Assembly (NCBI RefSeq): GCF_004801395.1
Contig: NZ_SSOA01000006.1
Location: 62,001-126,000 of the forward strand
DNA from: Gillisella terrae
GTDB taxonomy: Bacteria > Pseudomonadota > Alphaproteobacteria > Rhizobiales > Rhizobiaceae
Direction of reading: 5' to 3'
DNA: 64,000 nt
Each line of letters opens with the position of its first letter. Position 1 is the stretch's first letter. Positions 35,501 to 44,150 of the stretch are shown piece by piece. The translations under genes and the position numbers were made by a program. The notes under the pieces are model-generated. The model had not been told where the DNA came from, made no database searches, and was given only the letters and a program-made list of their open reading frames with translations.

Positions 35501-38500
35501 AAAGCGCGGTTCCGGTAAGTTGACACTGGCCGGTACCAACAGTGCCGTCGCCGGAACAACAGTTGAACAAGGCTCGCTGCAAATTTCGGATGGGACATCC
35601 CTCACCAGCGACGTAACTGTCGGGTCTGGGGCTGCATTGCTGGCCACAAATGGTGGCGCTATCAATGGCACCGTCTCGGTGCAGGATGGCGGCATGTTGG
35701 CTCTCGCCCCACCCACCGTTCCGGGCTACGGCCTTTCCATGACAGGTTTGACGCTGTCGCATAATGCGATCCTGTCTGTGGGTCTGGGTGCGCCGACAGG
35801 CACTGCGCTTGCCTCTGTCGGCACATTGTCTCTGGATGGTATTCTGAATGTTACCAATGCCGGAGCGATGGCGCAGGGCGTGTATCGCTTGCTTGATTAT
35901 ACCACACTTGCGTCCAACGCCGGTCTTCGCCTTGGCACGACACCGAGCGATTTTTCCTACGAGATTCAGCAGGTTTCGGGGCAAGTTAACCTGTCGGCCC
36001 TGACCAGTACAATGTCATACTGGAATGGCAGTCAGACAACGGCAGATGGAACAGTTCACGGCGGGAATGGCACCTGGAGCAACAACGCCGGCTTGACAAA
36101 TTGGACCACACCGCAGGCCAATCAATCACGCGGATGGAGCAACACATTCGCCGTGTTTGGCGGAACAGCCGGAACGGTGACGATTGACAATACATTCGGA
36201 GCCGTCTCTGCACCGGGGCTCCAGTTCATGGTTGATGGCTACAACCTGACTGGCGGACAGTTGACGCTCGCAGCACCGTCTGGCCAGACCCCCATTCGCG
36301 TTGGTGATGGAACATCTTCTGGGGCGTCTTTTGTGGCGACGATCAGTTCGGACATTACGGGCACAACCGGCCTTGAAAAGACCGACCTCGGGACACTGAT
36401 CTTGACGGGGCTGAACAGCTACACAGGAGGCACGACGGTCACGCAAGGAACCTTGCAGATTGGCAATGGAGGTACTTCGGGTTCAATCCTTGGGGATGTT
36501 GTCAACAGCGGTGTTCTTGCCTTCAACCGCAGCGACGCAGGCACCTACGCGGGATCGCTTTCTGGCTCCGGTATTTTCAACAAGCTCGGCTCTGGTACGC
36601 TGACACTGACAGGGACCAATACCTATACTGGTAATACGAACGTCAATGCTGGTACGCTGATCGTTGGCGGCGGTCAGGCGATTGGTGATACGAGTGCTGT
36701 GAGCGTGGCAAATGGTGCGCGCCTGACCGTTCAGAGCAATGAGACGGTCGGATCGATTGCGGGGGCTGGTAACATTACACTTGCCGGGGCCAAGCTGACA
36801 GCAGGTGGTAACAATAGCAGCACGATCTATTCCGGCGTCATTGATGGATCGGGCGGCCTCGTCAAGATCGGCTCCGGTGTTCTTGTGCTCACAGGGACTA
36901 GCAGCTACACCGGCGGCACAACGATTGCCGAGGGCACGCTGCAAATCGGCAATGGTGGCATAACTGGTTCGATCATCGGCGATGTGGTGAACAACGCCAA
37001 CCTCGTGTTTAACCGTTCTGACAATTACGTTTTTAACGGATCTGTTTCGGGCGCCGGTTCCGTGACCTTCAAGGGCGGTGGCAAGGTGGTGTTCTCTTCA
37101 CCTTACAATGGTCCTGTGTCGGTAGAAGACAGTTTTACCCAACTGCAACTGGGCACTGTAACCGCGTCCCCATTCACGGTGAATGCGGGTGGCGTTTTGG
37201 GAGGCACAGCATCGATAGGTGGTCTGGTCATCAATTCGGGTGGTACCGCAGCACCGGGGTATTCGCCGGGTACGCTGACAGTCAATGGTCCGGTGACATT
37301 CAACAGTGGTTCGATCTATGCTGTCGATGTGACCCCTCAAGGGGCGCATGACCTGATCATCGCAAATGGCCCGGTCACCATATCGTCCGGCGCGAATGTG
37401 CAGGTATCTGCGGTGGCGGGTCGTTATCCGAGCACCAGCAAAATAGCAATTATCACCACCTCGAATACGATCACCGGAACGTTCGGAGGTGTCACATCGA
37501 ACTACGCTTTCCTGACGCCGCTCTTGGGCTACGATGCTCAGAACGTTTATTTGACATTGAACTATAACGGCGCGAATTTCAGGAATTACGCCCTCACCGC
37601 CAACCAGACCAATGTAGCAGATGCAGCGCAGTCGTTGGGGACCGGAAAACTGGTGTTCGACGCTCTGTATGCTCTGCCGCAGACGGCGGTATCGTCCGCT
37701 TTGGATCAATTATCGGGCGAAATCTATGCGTCAGCCAATACAGTCATAAACCAGCAGTCGATTTATCTGCGTGATGCTGTGGGGGCTCGTCTTCGCCAGT
37801 CAGAGGCGGCAAATGGAGATCCATCCAGCGCCTTGAACGCCGCAGCCAAGGCGGGTGGGCCTGTAAGCACCGAAATCGGCAAAAATCTTCTACCCACTGT
37901 ATGGATGCAAGGCTATGGTGGCTGGGGTGAGCGGTTTGGCGACACCAATGCTGCAACGGTTTCCAATACGATCGGCGGTATTTTTGGTGGCGTTGATGTG
38001 GACCTGTCAGATACGATGCGGGTGGGTTTGATTGGCGGGTTCAGCCAATCGCATTTTGATGTCGATAGCCGCAATTCTTCCGGCTCAATGACCAATTACG
38101 ACCTTGGCCTTTATGCTGGCAAGCAATTTGGACCCGTTGCTTTGCGGGGTGGCGTGTTGCACTCATGGCATGACGTGACGATATCACGCAATGTCTCGTT
38201 CTCCGGCTTTTCCGATTCAGAGCGATCTGACCGTGTGCTTGGCACGACCCAGGTCTTTGGCGAATTGGCTTATGACCTGGATGTCGGCGGTTATAATGTC
38301 GAGCCCTTCGTCGGTCTGGCCTATGTCAATACAAAGGGTGGATCCTTCAGGGAACGCGGTTTGAACGGTGCCGGACTGTCAGTGAATACCGACTCGCAAA
38401 ATACGCTTTACTCCACGCTTGGGGCGCGGGCTGCAACGTCCATCACCCTGGGTGAAAGCGTCTTGACGCCAAGCCTGACCTTGGGCTGGCAACATGCAAA

Positions 38501-38717
38501 TGGGGATACCACCTCTGATGCAACTGCGCAGTTCCAATCTGGAGGTTCTCTATTCCGGGTTTCTGGTGTGCCCACAGCAAAGGATACGGCGTTGATCGGT
38601 ATCGGCGTCGCCTATGACCTTTCGGAAACCTCGAAGTTCCAGTTTAACTATTCGGGACAAATAGCGACCCATGGCGTTCAGAATGCCTTCAGTGCACAGT
38701 TCTCGGTAAAATTCTGA
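32544..38717 (+). CDS. Giant autotransporter adhesin (type Va)
   Basis: 2057-residue surface protein. An extended signal region (RGLLRAGVSLQTLGIAIAAS, cleaved near PATAG) is followed by a beta-helix passenger to about residue 1780. The passenger's first third is rich in NSGTVT-like strands; PATR-type repeats (SYTGGTTVSxGTLQxGNGG) occur near residues 862, 930, 1290, 1359 and 1453. The translocator barrel runs from about 1785 (WMQGYGGWGERFG) to the terminal Phe (FSVKF). No catalytic motif is evident, so adhesion or aggregation is likeliest. ATG 32544 follows GAGGGG; TTG 32514 is less likely. Confidence 0.9.
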   Translation: MNRTGFVKASQRRGLLRAGVSLQTLGIAIAASLASVSPATAGCTSNGAVLSFQCDVGGVNIQPYGTDVTTVADMTIPNGWINYSVRPAGTQLVTQPLAITLNVSNTSVTASGNGAVNVSAQDYAADITVNLDADVTLSNTGGSGGLWVRNQIGGNIVVTSGAGITSTGSPALTATSNAGSVLITNTGTVTSTDDVGIYADGSPIGGSTAVPVSVNNSGIVNAYLAGIRTIDYLGTSKIENSGTVTSTTKQGLIAWSQSGDTIIENSGSVLARNYIGVQAATNAGNITVSNSGYIEAQRDSSLGPSTTNQGISASGSNNVTITNTATGRVVAGSDSGIYAATANGTISLSNAGRVTGTNGIVANATIGNVSLSNTGTITATSGSGASLSSGNGAVLLTNSGTISATSLGVSLNGTTNQIVNTGTISSTGSTAVQTGNGDSTVVLNGAITAHTATDTAISMGSGSNRLVLSDTATLVGKVVNASTGNMLELTGSGNGSLALDSVGAAGNFQGFANLTKSGAGQWTLTGNGTGGLGGTGAIDAGTLTLTGSLGLSTMTIGNTGQAMLNINAGGTLTSSHATIGTNAGGDGHVTVSGSGSKWTSTGNIYVGNGGNGALTVENAAVVFAVDGYVSTLTGSTSSLMVSGASSAMNLSGVFIAGYSAGTSATVTLSNGGQITGLQGTLGDLAGSSGSMTITGSGAKWSAFVDNSVTYSGFLNVGRLGTGNLTVSNGGMVSGERLYIGNEVGSEGTVTLNGHDTRLQMNNNLYVGSEGTGTLTLSDDAQISAATIKIGYLNGSTGTLNVGAASGQTAAAAGTINTSEIVLGAGASKLVLNHTSNSFGLSANITGSGQVNQLNGITILTGANTYTGGTTISGGTLSIGNGGTAGSIAGNITDNASLVFNRSDDVQYANIISGTGSVTKAGAGTLTLTGTNSYTGGTTVSAGILQLGNGANTGSLTGAIANSGTVVFNRYDDVVAGGTISGSGALIKRGSGKLTLAGTNSAVAGTTVEQGSLQISDGTSLTSDVTVGSGAALLATNGGAINGTVSVQDGGMLALAPPTVPGYGLSMTGLTLSHNAILSVGLGAPTGTALASVGTLSLDGILNVTNAGAMAQGVYRLLDYTTLASNAGLRLGTTPSDFSYEIQQVSGQVNLSALTSTMSYWNGSQTTADGTVHGGNGTWSNNAGLTNWTTPQANQSRGWSNTFAVFGGTAGTVTIDNTFGAVSAPGLQFMVDGYNLTGGQLTLAAPSGQTPIRVGDGTSSGASFVATISSDITGTTGLEKTDLGTLILTGLNSYTGGTTVTQGTLQIGNGGTSGSILGDVVNSGVLAFNRSDAGTYAGSLSGSGIFNKLGSGTLTLTGTNTYTGNTNVNAGTLIVGGGQAIGDTSAVSVANGARLTVQSNETVGSIAGAGNITLAGAKLTAGGNNSSTIYSGVIDGSGGLVKIGSGVLVLTGTSSYTGGTTIAEGTLQIGNGGITGSIIGDVVNNANLVFNRSDNYVFNGSVSGAGSVTFKGGGKVVFSSPYNGPVSVEDSFTQLQLGTVTASPFTVNAGGVLGGTASIGGLVINSGGTAAPGYSPGTLTVNGPVTFNSGSIYAVDVTPQGAHDLIIANGPVTISSGANVQVSAVAGRYPSTSKIAIITTSNTITGTFGGVTSNYAFLTPLLGYDAQNVYLTLNYNGANFRNYALTANQTNVADAAQSLGTGKLVFDALYALPQTAVSSALDQLSGEIYASANTVINQQSIYLRDAVGARLRQSEAANGDPSSALNAAAKAGGPVSTEIGKNLLPTVWMQGYGGWGERFGDTNAATVSNTIGGIFGGVDVDLSDTMRVGLIGGFSQSHFDVDSRNSSGSMTNYDLGLYAGKQFGPVALRGGVLHSWHDVTISRNVSFSGFSDSERSDRVLGTTQVFGELAYDLDVGGYNVEPFVGLAYVNTKGGSFRERGLNGAGLSVNTDSQNTLYSTLGARAATSITLGESVLTPSLTLGWQHANGDTTSDATAQFQSGGSLFRVSGVPTAKDTALIGIGVAYDLSETSKFQFNYSGQIATHGVQNAFSAQFSVKF

Positions 38718-38725
38718 CTTTCCTG

Positions 38726-38754
38726 CGCCTTGCGTTTGCCAAATTCAAGGCGCT
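38726..38754. terminator. Hairpin after the autotransporter
   Basis: GCGCCTTG (38726-38733) and CAAGGCGC (38747-38754), 13-nt loop, just 9 bp past the stop codon. Downstream is AT-rich but has no uninterrupted T-run. Confidence 0.5.
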
Positions 38755-38889
38755 GAGCAACTTCAATATTTTGCGTAAAACATTGAAATTATGTTATTTA
38801 AATGGTTTGCGCGGCAGCCGTAATAGACCTATTCGCTGATCCGCAGGGTTGCGGATCAATCTTTGAATGACAGTGAAGGTAAAGCAGAC

Positions 38890-39456
38890 ATGACAAAGCG
38901 TTCAACTGCCGTTTTGGTGAGCCTCTTGGTTGCTCTTGCAGGCGGACCGCTCTCGGCAGTGGCCCAGACAAAGGCGGCAGGAACTCAAGCAAAGCCGGTT
39001 GCTCCGGCCGAGACCAATGCGCAACCTCAGGGCACAACGGCAACCTATCAGGATTGGTTGGTGCGGTGTGTGACTGCTGCGGAGAACGCCCGGACCTGCG
39101 AGATTGTGCAGAACCTGCAAGTGGAAGGTCGAGGACTTGTGGCGACTGTTGCTTTGGGGAAAATTGATCCCAAAGACAGTTTGCGGATGGTGGTGCAGGT
39201 TCCATCTGGTGTGTGGTTGCCGACTGGCGTGACATTAAAGATCGACGAGAAAGCAAATCCTCTGCATCTTGAATATAAGCGCTGCTTGCAAGGTTGTTTT
39301 GCCGAGATCGAAGTAGACGCGCCAATCCTCCAGGCTCTAAAATCCGCAACTCAAGCCGGAAGCTTCACATTCGAGGACGGTAATCGGCGCGCTGTGACCC
39401 TGCCGCTGTCCTTCAGCGGCTTCACTCCCGCCCTCGACGCAAGCCTGAAGCCTTAA
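38890..39456 (+). CDS. Invasion-associated locus B (IalB)-family protein
   Basis: 188-residue exported protein. A Sec signal peptide (MTKRSTAVLVSLLVALAGGP, cleaved near AVAQT) precedes an Ala/Pro-rich spacer and the IalB domain: YQDWLVRC, ARTCEIVQNL, LKIDEKANPLHLEYKRC and the LQGCFAEIEVD Cys pair. In Bartonella IalB aids host-cell entry; in rhizobia the family is common and of unclear role. ATG 38890 gives the cleaner signal peptide; ATG 38863 would add nine residues. It lies 172 bp after the autotransporter. Confidence 0.86.
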   Translation: MTKRSTAVLVSLLVALAGGPLSAVAQTKAAGTQAKPVAPAETNAQPQGTTATYQDWLVRCVTAAENARTCEIVQNLQVEGRGLVATVALGKIDPKDSLRMVVQVPSGVWLPTGVTLKIDEKANPLHLEYKRCLQGCFAEIEVDAPILQALKSATQAGSFTFEDGNRRAVTLPLSFSGFTPALDASLKP

Positions 39457-39561
39457 TCAAAGCTCGATGCATCATAGGAAGCGCAGTGTATTTCTAAATT
39501 GGGTCCGGCAATGACGTTAGACGGAGCGTCTTATCCGGCCTATAGGACGCGCTTCGCATAA

Positions 39562-40672
39562 TGGCCTGCTGCCGGTTTGGTGGACACTGAGTTAAGGTGT
39601 TCTGCATGAAACCGGAGAGTGTGAATGCAACGATGACAGTTCGGTCGAGAATACAAAATTGAGGCTGTGAAACTGGTCAAGGAACGCGGTGTCGGCGTTG
39701 CTCAGGCGGCCTGCGATCTTGATGTTCATGAGACGATGCTTCGAAAGTGGGTGCGCGAATTCGGAGCAGATCCAGCTCAATCATTTACTGGTAACGGTCA
39801 GATGAAGCCAGAGCAGCTTGAGATCGAGCGTCTGCAGCGTGAGGTGAGCAAGCTGAAGGCGGAGCGTGACATCTTAAATTGAAGCCGGAAGAGCAATCGA
39901 TCCAATGAATCGATTGCCCGGCGGAACGCCGCAGCCTACTTTGCCAAGGACGTGATATGACCCGAAGGGCCGCGCAAAGCAGCGAATTTCGCGTTCATTG
40001 CAAACCACCGTTCGATCTGGCCGTGAAACTGGAATTGCGGCATGGCTCTGCGAAGCGCTGGGTGTCTCACGTTCGGGCTTCCATGCCTGGCTTGATCGCT
40101 CGCCGAGTGATCATGCCCGCTATGATGAAGTCCTGCTCGACACGATCGGGCAGAGCTTTCGCTCAAGCGACAGAACCTATGGTGCGCGCCGTGTCTGGCA
40201 TGACGTGCTGGCGGAAGGGCTATCCTGCGGGCTTCATCGCATTGAACGGCTGATGCGCCAAAATGCTCTGAGGGCGCGTCCAAGGCGGCGTGACCTGCCG
40301 AAAGATGCGGGCGAGCGTTCGGTGATCGGACCGAATGTGCCCGACCATCAGTTCTATGCCGAGCGACCCAACCAGAGATGGGTCGCAGACTTCACCTACA
40401 TCTGGACGGCGGAAGGGTGGCTTTATGTGGCCGCCGTGATCGACTTATTCTCCCGCCGCGTTGTTGGCTGGTCAATGAATGTCAGCATGACGGCCCAACC
40501 GGTTACCGATGCGCTAATCATGACCGATCATGGTATTACCTGCTCGATGAGCCGCTCTGGAAATGTCTGGGACAACGCCGCGATGGAGAGCTTCTTCTCA
40601 TCCCTGAAAACAGAAAGGACGGCGCGGAAGGTCTATTGGAGGCGGAATGATGCTAGAGTTTGTCAGGGAAAA
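39562..40672 (+). pseudogene. Decayed IS3-family insertion sequence
   Basis: OrfA-like frame begins ATG 39625 but has a TGA at 39634-39636; it resumes as EAVKLVKERGVG and ends at 39882. OrfB-like reading (39998-40714) has AWLCEALGVSRSGFHAW, NQRWVADFTYIWTAEGWLYV (first catalytic Asp), NVWDNAAMESFFSSLK (catalytic Glu). About 35 codons around the expected second Asp (usual HHSDQGSQYTS block) are missing between VTDALIM and GITCSMSRSG, a frameshift lies near 40020, and the 3-prime end gives way to a RIME-like repeat at 40655. The left end GGTTTGGTGGACAC survives; no right end is found. It cannot transpose. Confidence 0.85.
39880..39927. repeat. Small palindrome inserted in the IS3 OrfA 3-prime end
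   Basis: GCAATCGAT (39893-39901), 7-nt loop, ATCGATTGC (39909-39917), within about 48 bp that interrupt the usual DILKKAAAYFAK coding segment. On its far side AAYFAKDVI resumes. The palindrome resembles a known short rhizobial intergenic palindrome. Confidence 0.6.
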
Positions 40673-40756
40673 GTGGAAACCGGTTGTCCCGAAAAGGCCA
40701 AGAAAAGAGATTAACTGAGAGGCTGTCAGGTTCAATCTTAACCTGAGAGCCTCTCA
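40655..40756 (+). repeat. RIME-like repeat, copy B
   Basis: Starts AGAGTTTGTCAGGGAAAAGT and ends with a palindromic block GAGGCTGTCAGG...CCTGAGAGCCTC. It is the inverted counterpart of 32205-32305, replaces the right end of the IS3 remnant and ends 7 bp before the stop codon of the aldehyde dehydrogenase gene. Confidence 0.75.
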
Positions 40757-40763
40757 TCACCGT

Positions 40764-43160
40764 TTATGCTCCGTAGGGCACCCAGATGTTTTTCACCTGC
40801 GCGGCTCTGCGCAAATAATCGCGGCCCTGAGCTTCGGTGCGATTCAGCCAATCGGGTTGGCGGCCATTGTTGACCCAGGTGGCCTTGAGATTGCCCGCAG
40901 AAGCCTTCTCGACCATTGCGCTTCCCTCCGTCGAACCAAAATACCACACTGCCGCAACCTCATCATGCTCTGCCAGCGTCTTTGCAAGCAGATCGCGTTC
41001 GCCGGTGACAATGTTGATGACGCCGCCGGGTACATCCGAGGTATCCAGCACCTGATAGAAATCACCGGCAATCAATGGATGGCGAGATGACGGGATCACG
41101 ACAACACGATTGCCAATCGCGATTGCTGGCAGCACCAGCGACACCATTGAGAGCAGCGGCGCTTCATCCGGGCAAACGATCCCGACAATGCCCCAGGGCT
41201 CGTTCATGGCAAGAGTGACATGACGCGACTTGGTAGAGTGTACAGCACCATCGAACTTGTCGGCCTGCGCGGCATAATAGAAAATACGGTGCAGGGATGC
41301 TTCAAATTCCTCACTCGCTTTCTTTTCGCTCACGCCCGTGCTCTCGATGATGCGGGCAACGAACTCGTCGCGCCGGGCATCAAGGTTCTCGGCGAGATAA
41401 TAGAGCACTTGCGCACGGTTATGGGCGGTTAGGGAACTCCAGCTGCTTGCCTTGGCCGCTGCTTCCACCGCATTGCGGATGTCCTTGCGGCCGCCTATTC
41501 CGGCCATACCAATCACGGTATCGCCCTTGCCCGTCACAGAATAGCTGTAGCCGCCGTCCGGGCGGGCTTGCTTGCCGCCAATATAGTTCTTCATGGTCCG
41601 ATCGAGACCGTTAGTGGCCATCTTGCTGTCAACGTTCGGCAATGCGGAGGGTATAAAGGCTTTAACGGGCTTGGGAAGCGCCATGTTCTTTTCCCAATCT
41701 GCTGCCAGATATTCAAAGAGCCCTTCCCGCGCACCTTCCCGACCGAAACCGCTTTCGCGGTAGCCGCCAAAACCAGCGCCCGCATCGAGCATGTTGGTGC
41801 AGTTGATCCAGACCACGCCTGCCTTGACACGCGCTGCAAGATCAAGCGCAACGTTGATGTTTTCCGACCAGATCGAGGCGGCAAGGCCGTAACGGGTGTT
41901 GTTGGCCAGCGACACGGCTTCATCGGGCGTTCTGAACGTGGTCGCGGCCGCTATCGGGCCAAAAATTTCCACCTGACAAACGGTCGATGCCGGATCCACA
42001 TTGGTGAAGAAACCGGGAGCGACATAGTTGCCAGTGGCCGGGAGGGGCTTGGAGCCCTGCCATAGGTCTCCCCCTTCTTCCACGCCTTTGAGGACCAGAT
42101 CCGTGATGCGTTTCACCTGCGTGGCAGAGACAATCGCGCCGACATCTGTTGACTTATCCAGTGGATCGCCGACCCGCAGGGTTTCCAGCCGCTTTTTCAG
42201 TCGTGCATAAAATGTCTCGGCAATGCCCTCCTGCACCAGCAGGCGGGAACCGGCGCAGCATACTTCGCCCTGATTGAACCAGATGGCGTCAACAACACCT
42301 TCAACAGCCGCATCAAGATCGGCGTCCTCGAACACAATGAAGGGCGACTTGCCACCCAGTTCCAGTGACAGCTTCTTGCCCGAACCGGCAATTTGCTCGC
42401 GAATAACGCGGCCAACCTGTGTCGAGCCGGTAAAGGCAACTTTATCAACACCATCATGGCCGCAGATCGCAGCGCCTGTGGTGCCATCGCCTTGAACAAT
42501 GTTGACGACACCCACTGGGAGGCCGACCTCATGGCAGATTTCGGCAAAGGCAATGGCCGTCAGCGGTGTCAGATCAGCAGGCTTCAGCACCACGGTATTG
42601 CCTGCTGCGAGTGCAGGCGCAATCTTCCAGGCCAACATCAGCAAAGGGAAATTCCAGGGGATCACCTGTCCGCAAACACCAACAGGCGAGAAACCACGGA
42701 ATTCGTCTTCCACCATTTCGGCCCATCCGGCGTGATGGTAAAAGTGGCGCGCAACCAGTGGAATGTCGATATCGCGGGTTTCGCGAACCGGCTTGCCATT
42801 GTCCATCGTTTCCAGAACGGACAGGAAGCGTTCGCGCTTTTGTATATGGCGGGCGATGGCATAGAGATAGCGGGCACGCTCAAAGCCCGACAGCTTCGAC
42901 CATTTTCCAAAGGCGGTGCGGGCGGCCTTGACCGCCTGATCAACATCCTCCTCATTGCCGCAAACAATCTCCGCCAAACTCTCGCCATTTGCCGGGTTGG
43001 ACACGGCAATGGTCTTTCGGCCTTCCGGTGAAACGAACTTGCCATTGATATAGTGGCCAAATGAGCGGCCATGCATGTCCAGCCATCGCTTCACATCGTC
43101 ATTGGCCTCGGGAGACGGTCCATAGTCCATGGTTTCCAAAATGTCCTTGATGGGTCGCAT
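40764..43160 (-). CDS. Two-domain aldehyde dehydrogenase (ALDH16-like)
   Basis: 798-residue protein. Domain one (about 1-490) is a full NAD-dependent ALDH: WNFPLLMLAWKIAPALAAGN, SLELGGKSPFIVFEDAD with the general base, and NQGEVCCAGSRLLV with catalytic Cys. Domain two (about 515-798) repeats the fold (NEPWGIVGIVCPDEAPLLSM, PGGVINIVTG) but has no catalytic Cys (LKATWVNNGRQPDW). This is the ALDH16 design. Start ATG 43160 has GGACC upstream and follows deoC by 11 bp; an upstream frame to 43292 lies within deoC. Oxidation of the acetaldehyde released by DeoC is the obvious role. Confidence 0.9.
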   Translation of the reverse strand: MRPIKDILETMDYGPSPEANDDVKRWLDMHGRSFGHYINGKFVSPEGRKTIAVSNPANGESLAEIVCGNEEDVDQAVKAARTAFGKWSKLSGFERARYLYAIARHIQKRERFLSVLETMDNGKPVRETRDIDIPLVARHFYHHAGWAEMVEDEFRGFSPVGVCGQVIPWNFPLLMLAWKIAPALAAGNTVVLKPADLTPLTAIAFAEICHEVGLPVGVVNIVQGDGTTGAAICGHDGVDKVAFTGSTQVGRVIREQIAGSGKKLSLELGGKSPFIVFEDADLDAAVEGVVDAIWFNQGEVCCAGSRLLVQEGIAETFYARLKKRLETLRVGDPLDKSTDVGAIVSATQVKRITDLVLKGVEEGGDLWQGSKPLPATGNYVAPGFFTNVDPASTVCQVEIFGPIAAATTFRTPDEAVSLANNTRYGLAASIWSENINVALDLAARVKAGVVWINCTNMLDAGAGFGGYRESGFGREGAREGLFEYLAADWEKNMALPKPVKAFIPSALPNVDSKMATNGLDRTMKNYIGGKQARPDGGYSYSVTGKGDTVIGMAGIGGRKDIRNAVEAAAKASSWSSLTAHNRAQVLYYLAENLDARRDEFVARIIESTGVSEKKASEEFEASLHRIFYYAAQADKFDGAVHSTKSRHVTLAMNEPWGIVGIVCPDEAPLLSMVSLVLPAIAIGNRVVVIPSSRHPLIAGDFYQVLDTSDVPGGVINIVTGERDLLAKTLAEHDEVAAVWYFGSTEGSAMVEKASAGNLKATWVNNGRQPDWLNRTEAQGRDYLRRAAQVKNIWVPYGA

Positions 43161-43171
43161 TTTTTCGGTCC

Positions 43172-44131
43172 TTATGCGGCAGCGTGATGGTGAGCGCTGG
43201 AATAGCGGCCGGTGACAAAATATTCGAGCTGCCGCTCGATATCGCCCAGCATTGAGCTGGCACCGATGCGAAACAGGTCTGGCTCCAACCAACGATTGCC
43301 GAGTTCTTCTTTCATCAGCGTCAGCCAGGACAGCGCATCCTTGGCTGTCTTCAGCCCGCCCGCAGGCTTGAACCCGACCATCTGGCCGGTCAGATCGCCA
43401 TAATCGCGCAGCGCACGCACCATCGTCAGACTGACCGGCAGGGTCGCGTTGACCTCCTCTTTGCCGGTTGAGGTTTTGATGAAATCCGACCCCGCCTGCA
43501 TCGCCACCATGGAGGCGCGATATACATTGGTGAGCGTGTTGAGATCACCTGTTGCCAGAATAGCCTTCATATGGGCGTCGCCACAGGCTTCACGCATGGC
43601 CGCGATTTCATCATAGAGTGCCGACCAGTTCTGCGTCAGAACGAACTCACGGGTGATGACGATATCGATTTCTTTGGCACCCTGCTCCACAGCATAGCGG
43701 ATTTCGGCCAATCGCTGCGGCAGTGGCGTGAGGCCAGAAGGAAAGCCTGTCGCCACCGATGCGACGGGAATGGAGGTGCCTTCCAGCGCCTTGACGGCAT
43801 GAGGCACCATGGTTGGATAAACGCAGACCGCACCCGTTGTGATACCGGCGTCGGCAAGGCCGAGTGCCTCAAGAATATCATCGCGGACCGGGTGCCGCGC
43901 TTTCGCACACAGGCGGCGCACACGACCGGGCGTATCGTCGCCAGACAGTGTTGTCAGATCGATGCAGGTAATAGCCTTTATCTGCCAGGCAGCCTGATAT
44001 TCCTTCTTGATCGAGCGCCGGGCGGTGATTGTGGCGGCACGCCGTTCGGAGGCACTGCGATTGACGGACACATCTTCAAACCATTCCGGTTTGAGAGCTG
44101 TGCCATTGTTTCTTGGGAATGCTTCGCTCAT
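43172..44131 (-). CDS. deoC: Deoxyribose-phosphate aldolase
   Basis: 319-residue class I aldolase that splits 2-deoxyribose 5-phosphate into acetaldehyde and glyceraldehyde 3-phosphate. Family blocks are CIDLTTLSGDD, VCVYPTMVPHAVKAL, KEIDIVITREFVL, the Schiff-base Lys in GSDFIKTSTGK, and MVGFKPAGGLKTAKDAL with a second catalytic Lys. It has about 60 residues more at the N-terminus than E. coli DeoC, as in the long bacterial/eukaryotic type. ATG 44131 is chosen; ATG 44170 would overlap the kinase gene by 20 bp. Confidence 0.93.
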   Translation of the reverse strand: MSEAFPRNNGTALKPEWFEDVSVNRSASERRAATITARRSIKKEYQAAWQIKAITCIDLTTLSGDDTPGRVRRLCAKARHPVRDDILEALGLADAGITTGAVCVYPTMVPHAVKALEGTSIPVASVATGFPSGLTPLPQRLAEIRYAVEQGAKEIDIVITREFVLTQNWSALYDEIAAMREACGDAHMKAILATGDLNTLTNVYRASMVAMQAGSDFIKTSTGKEEVNATLPVSLTMVRALRDYGDLTGQMVGFKPAGGLKTAKDALSWLTLMKEELGNRWLEPDLFRIGASSMLGDIERQLEYFVTGRYSSAHHHAAA

Positions 44132-44150
44132 TGCTTGTCCATTCTTGGGG

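Noticed and set aside
34334..37709. Possible CRISPR-like or tandem DNA repeats
   Set aside because: The repetition is at protein level within autotransporter beta-helix strands; units vary in length and sequence with no constant spacer.
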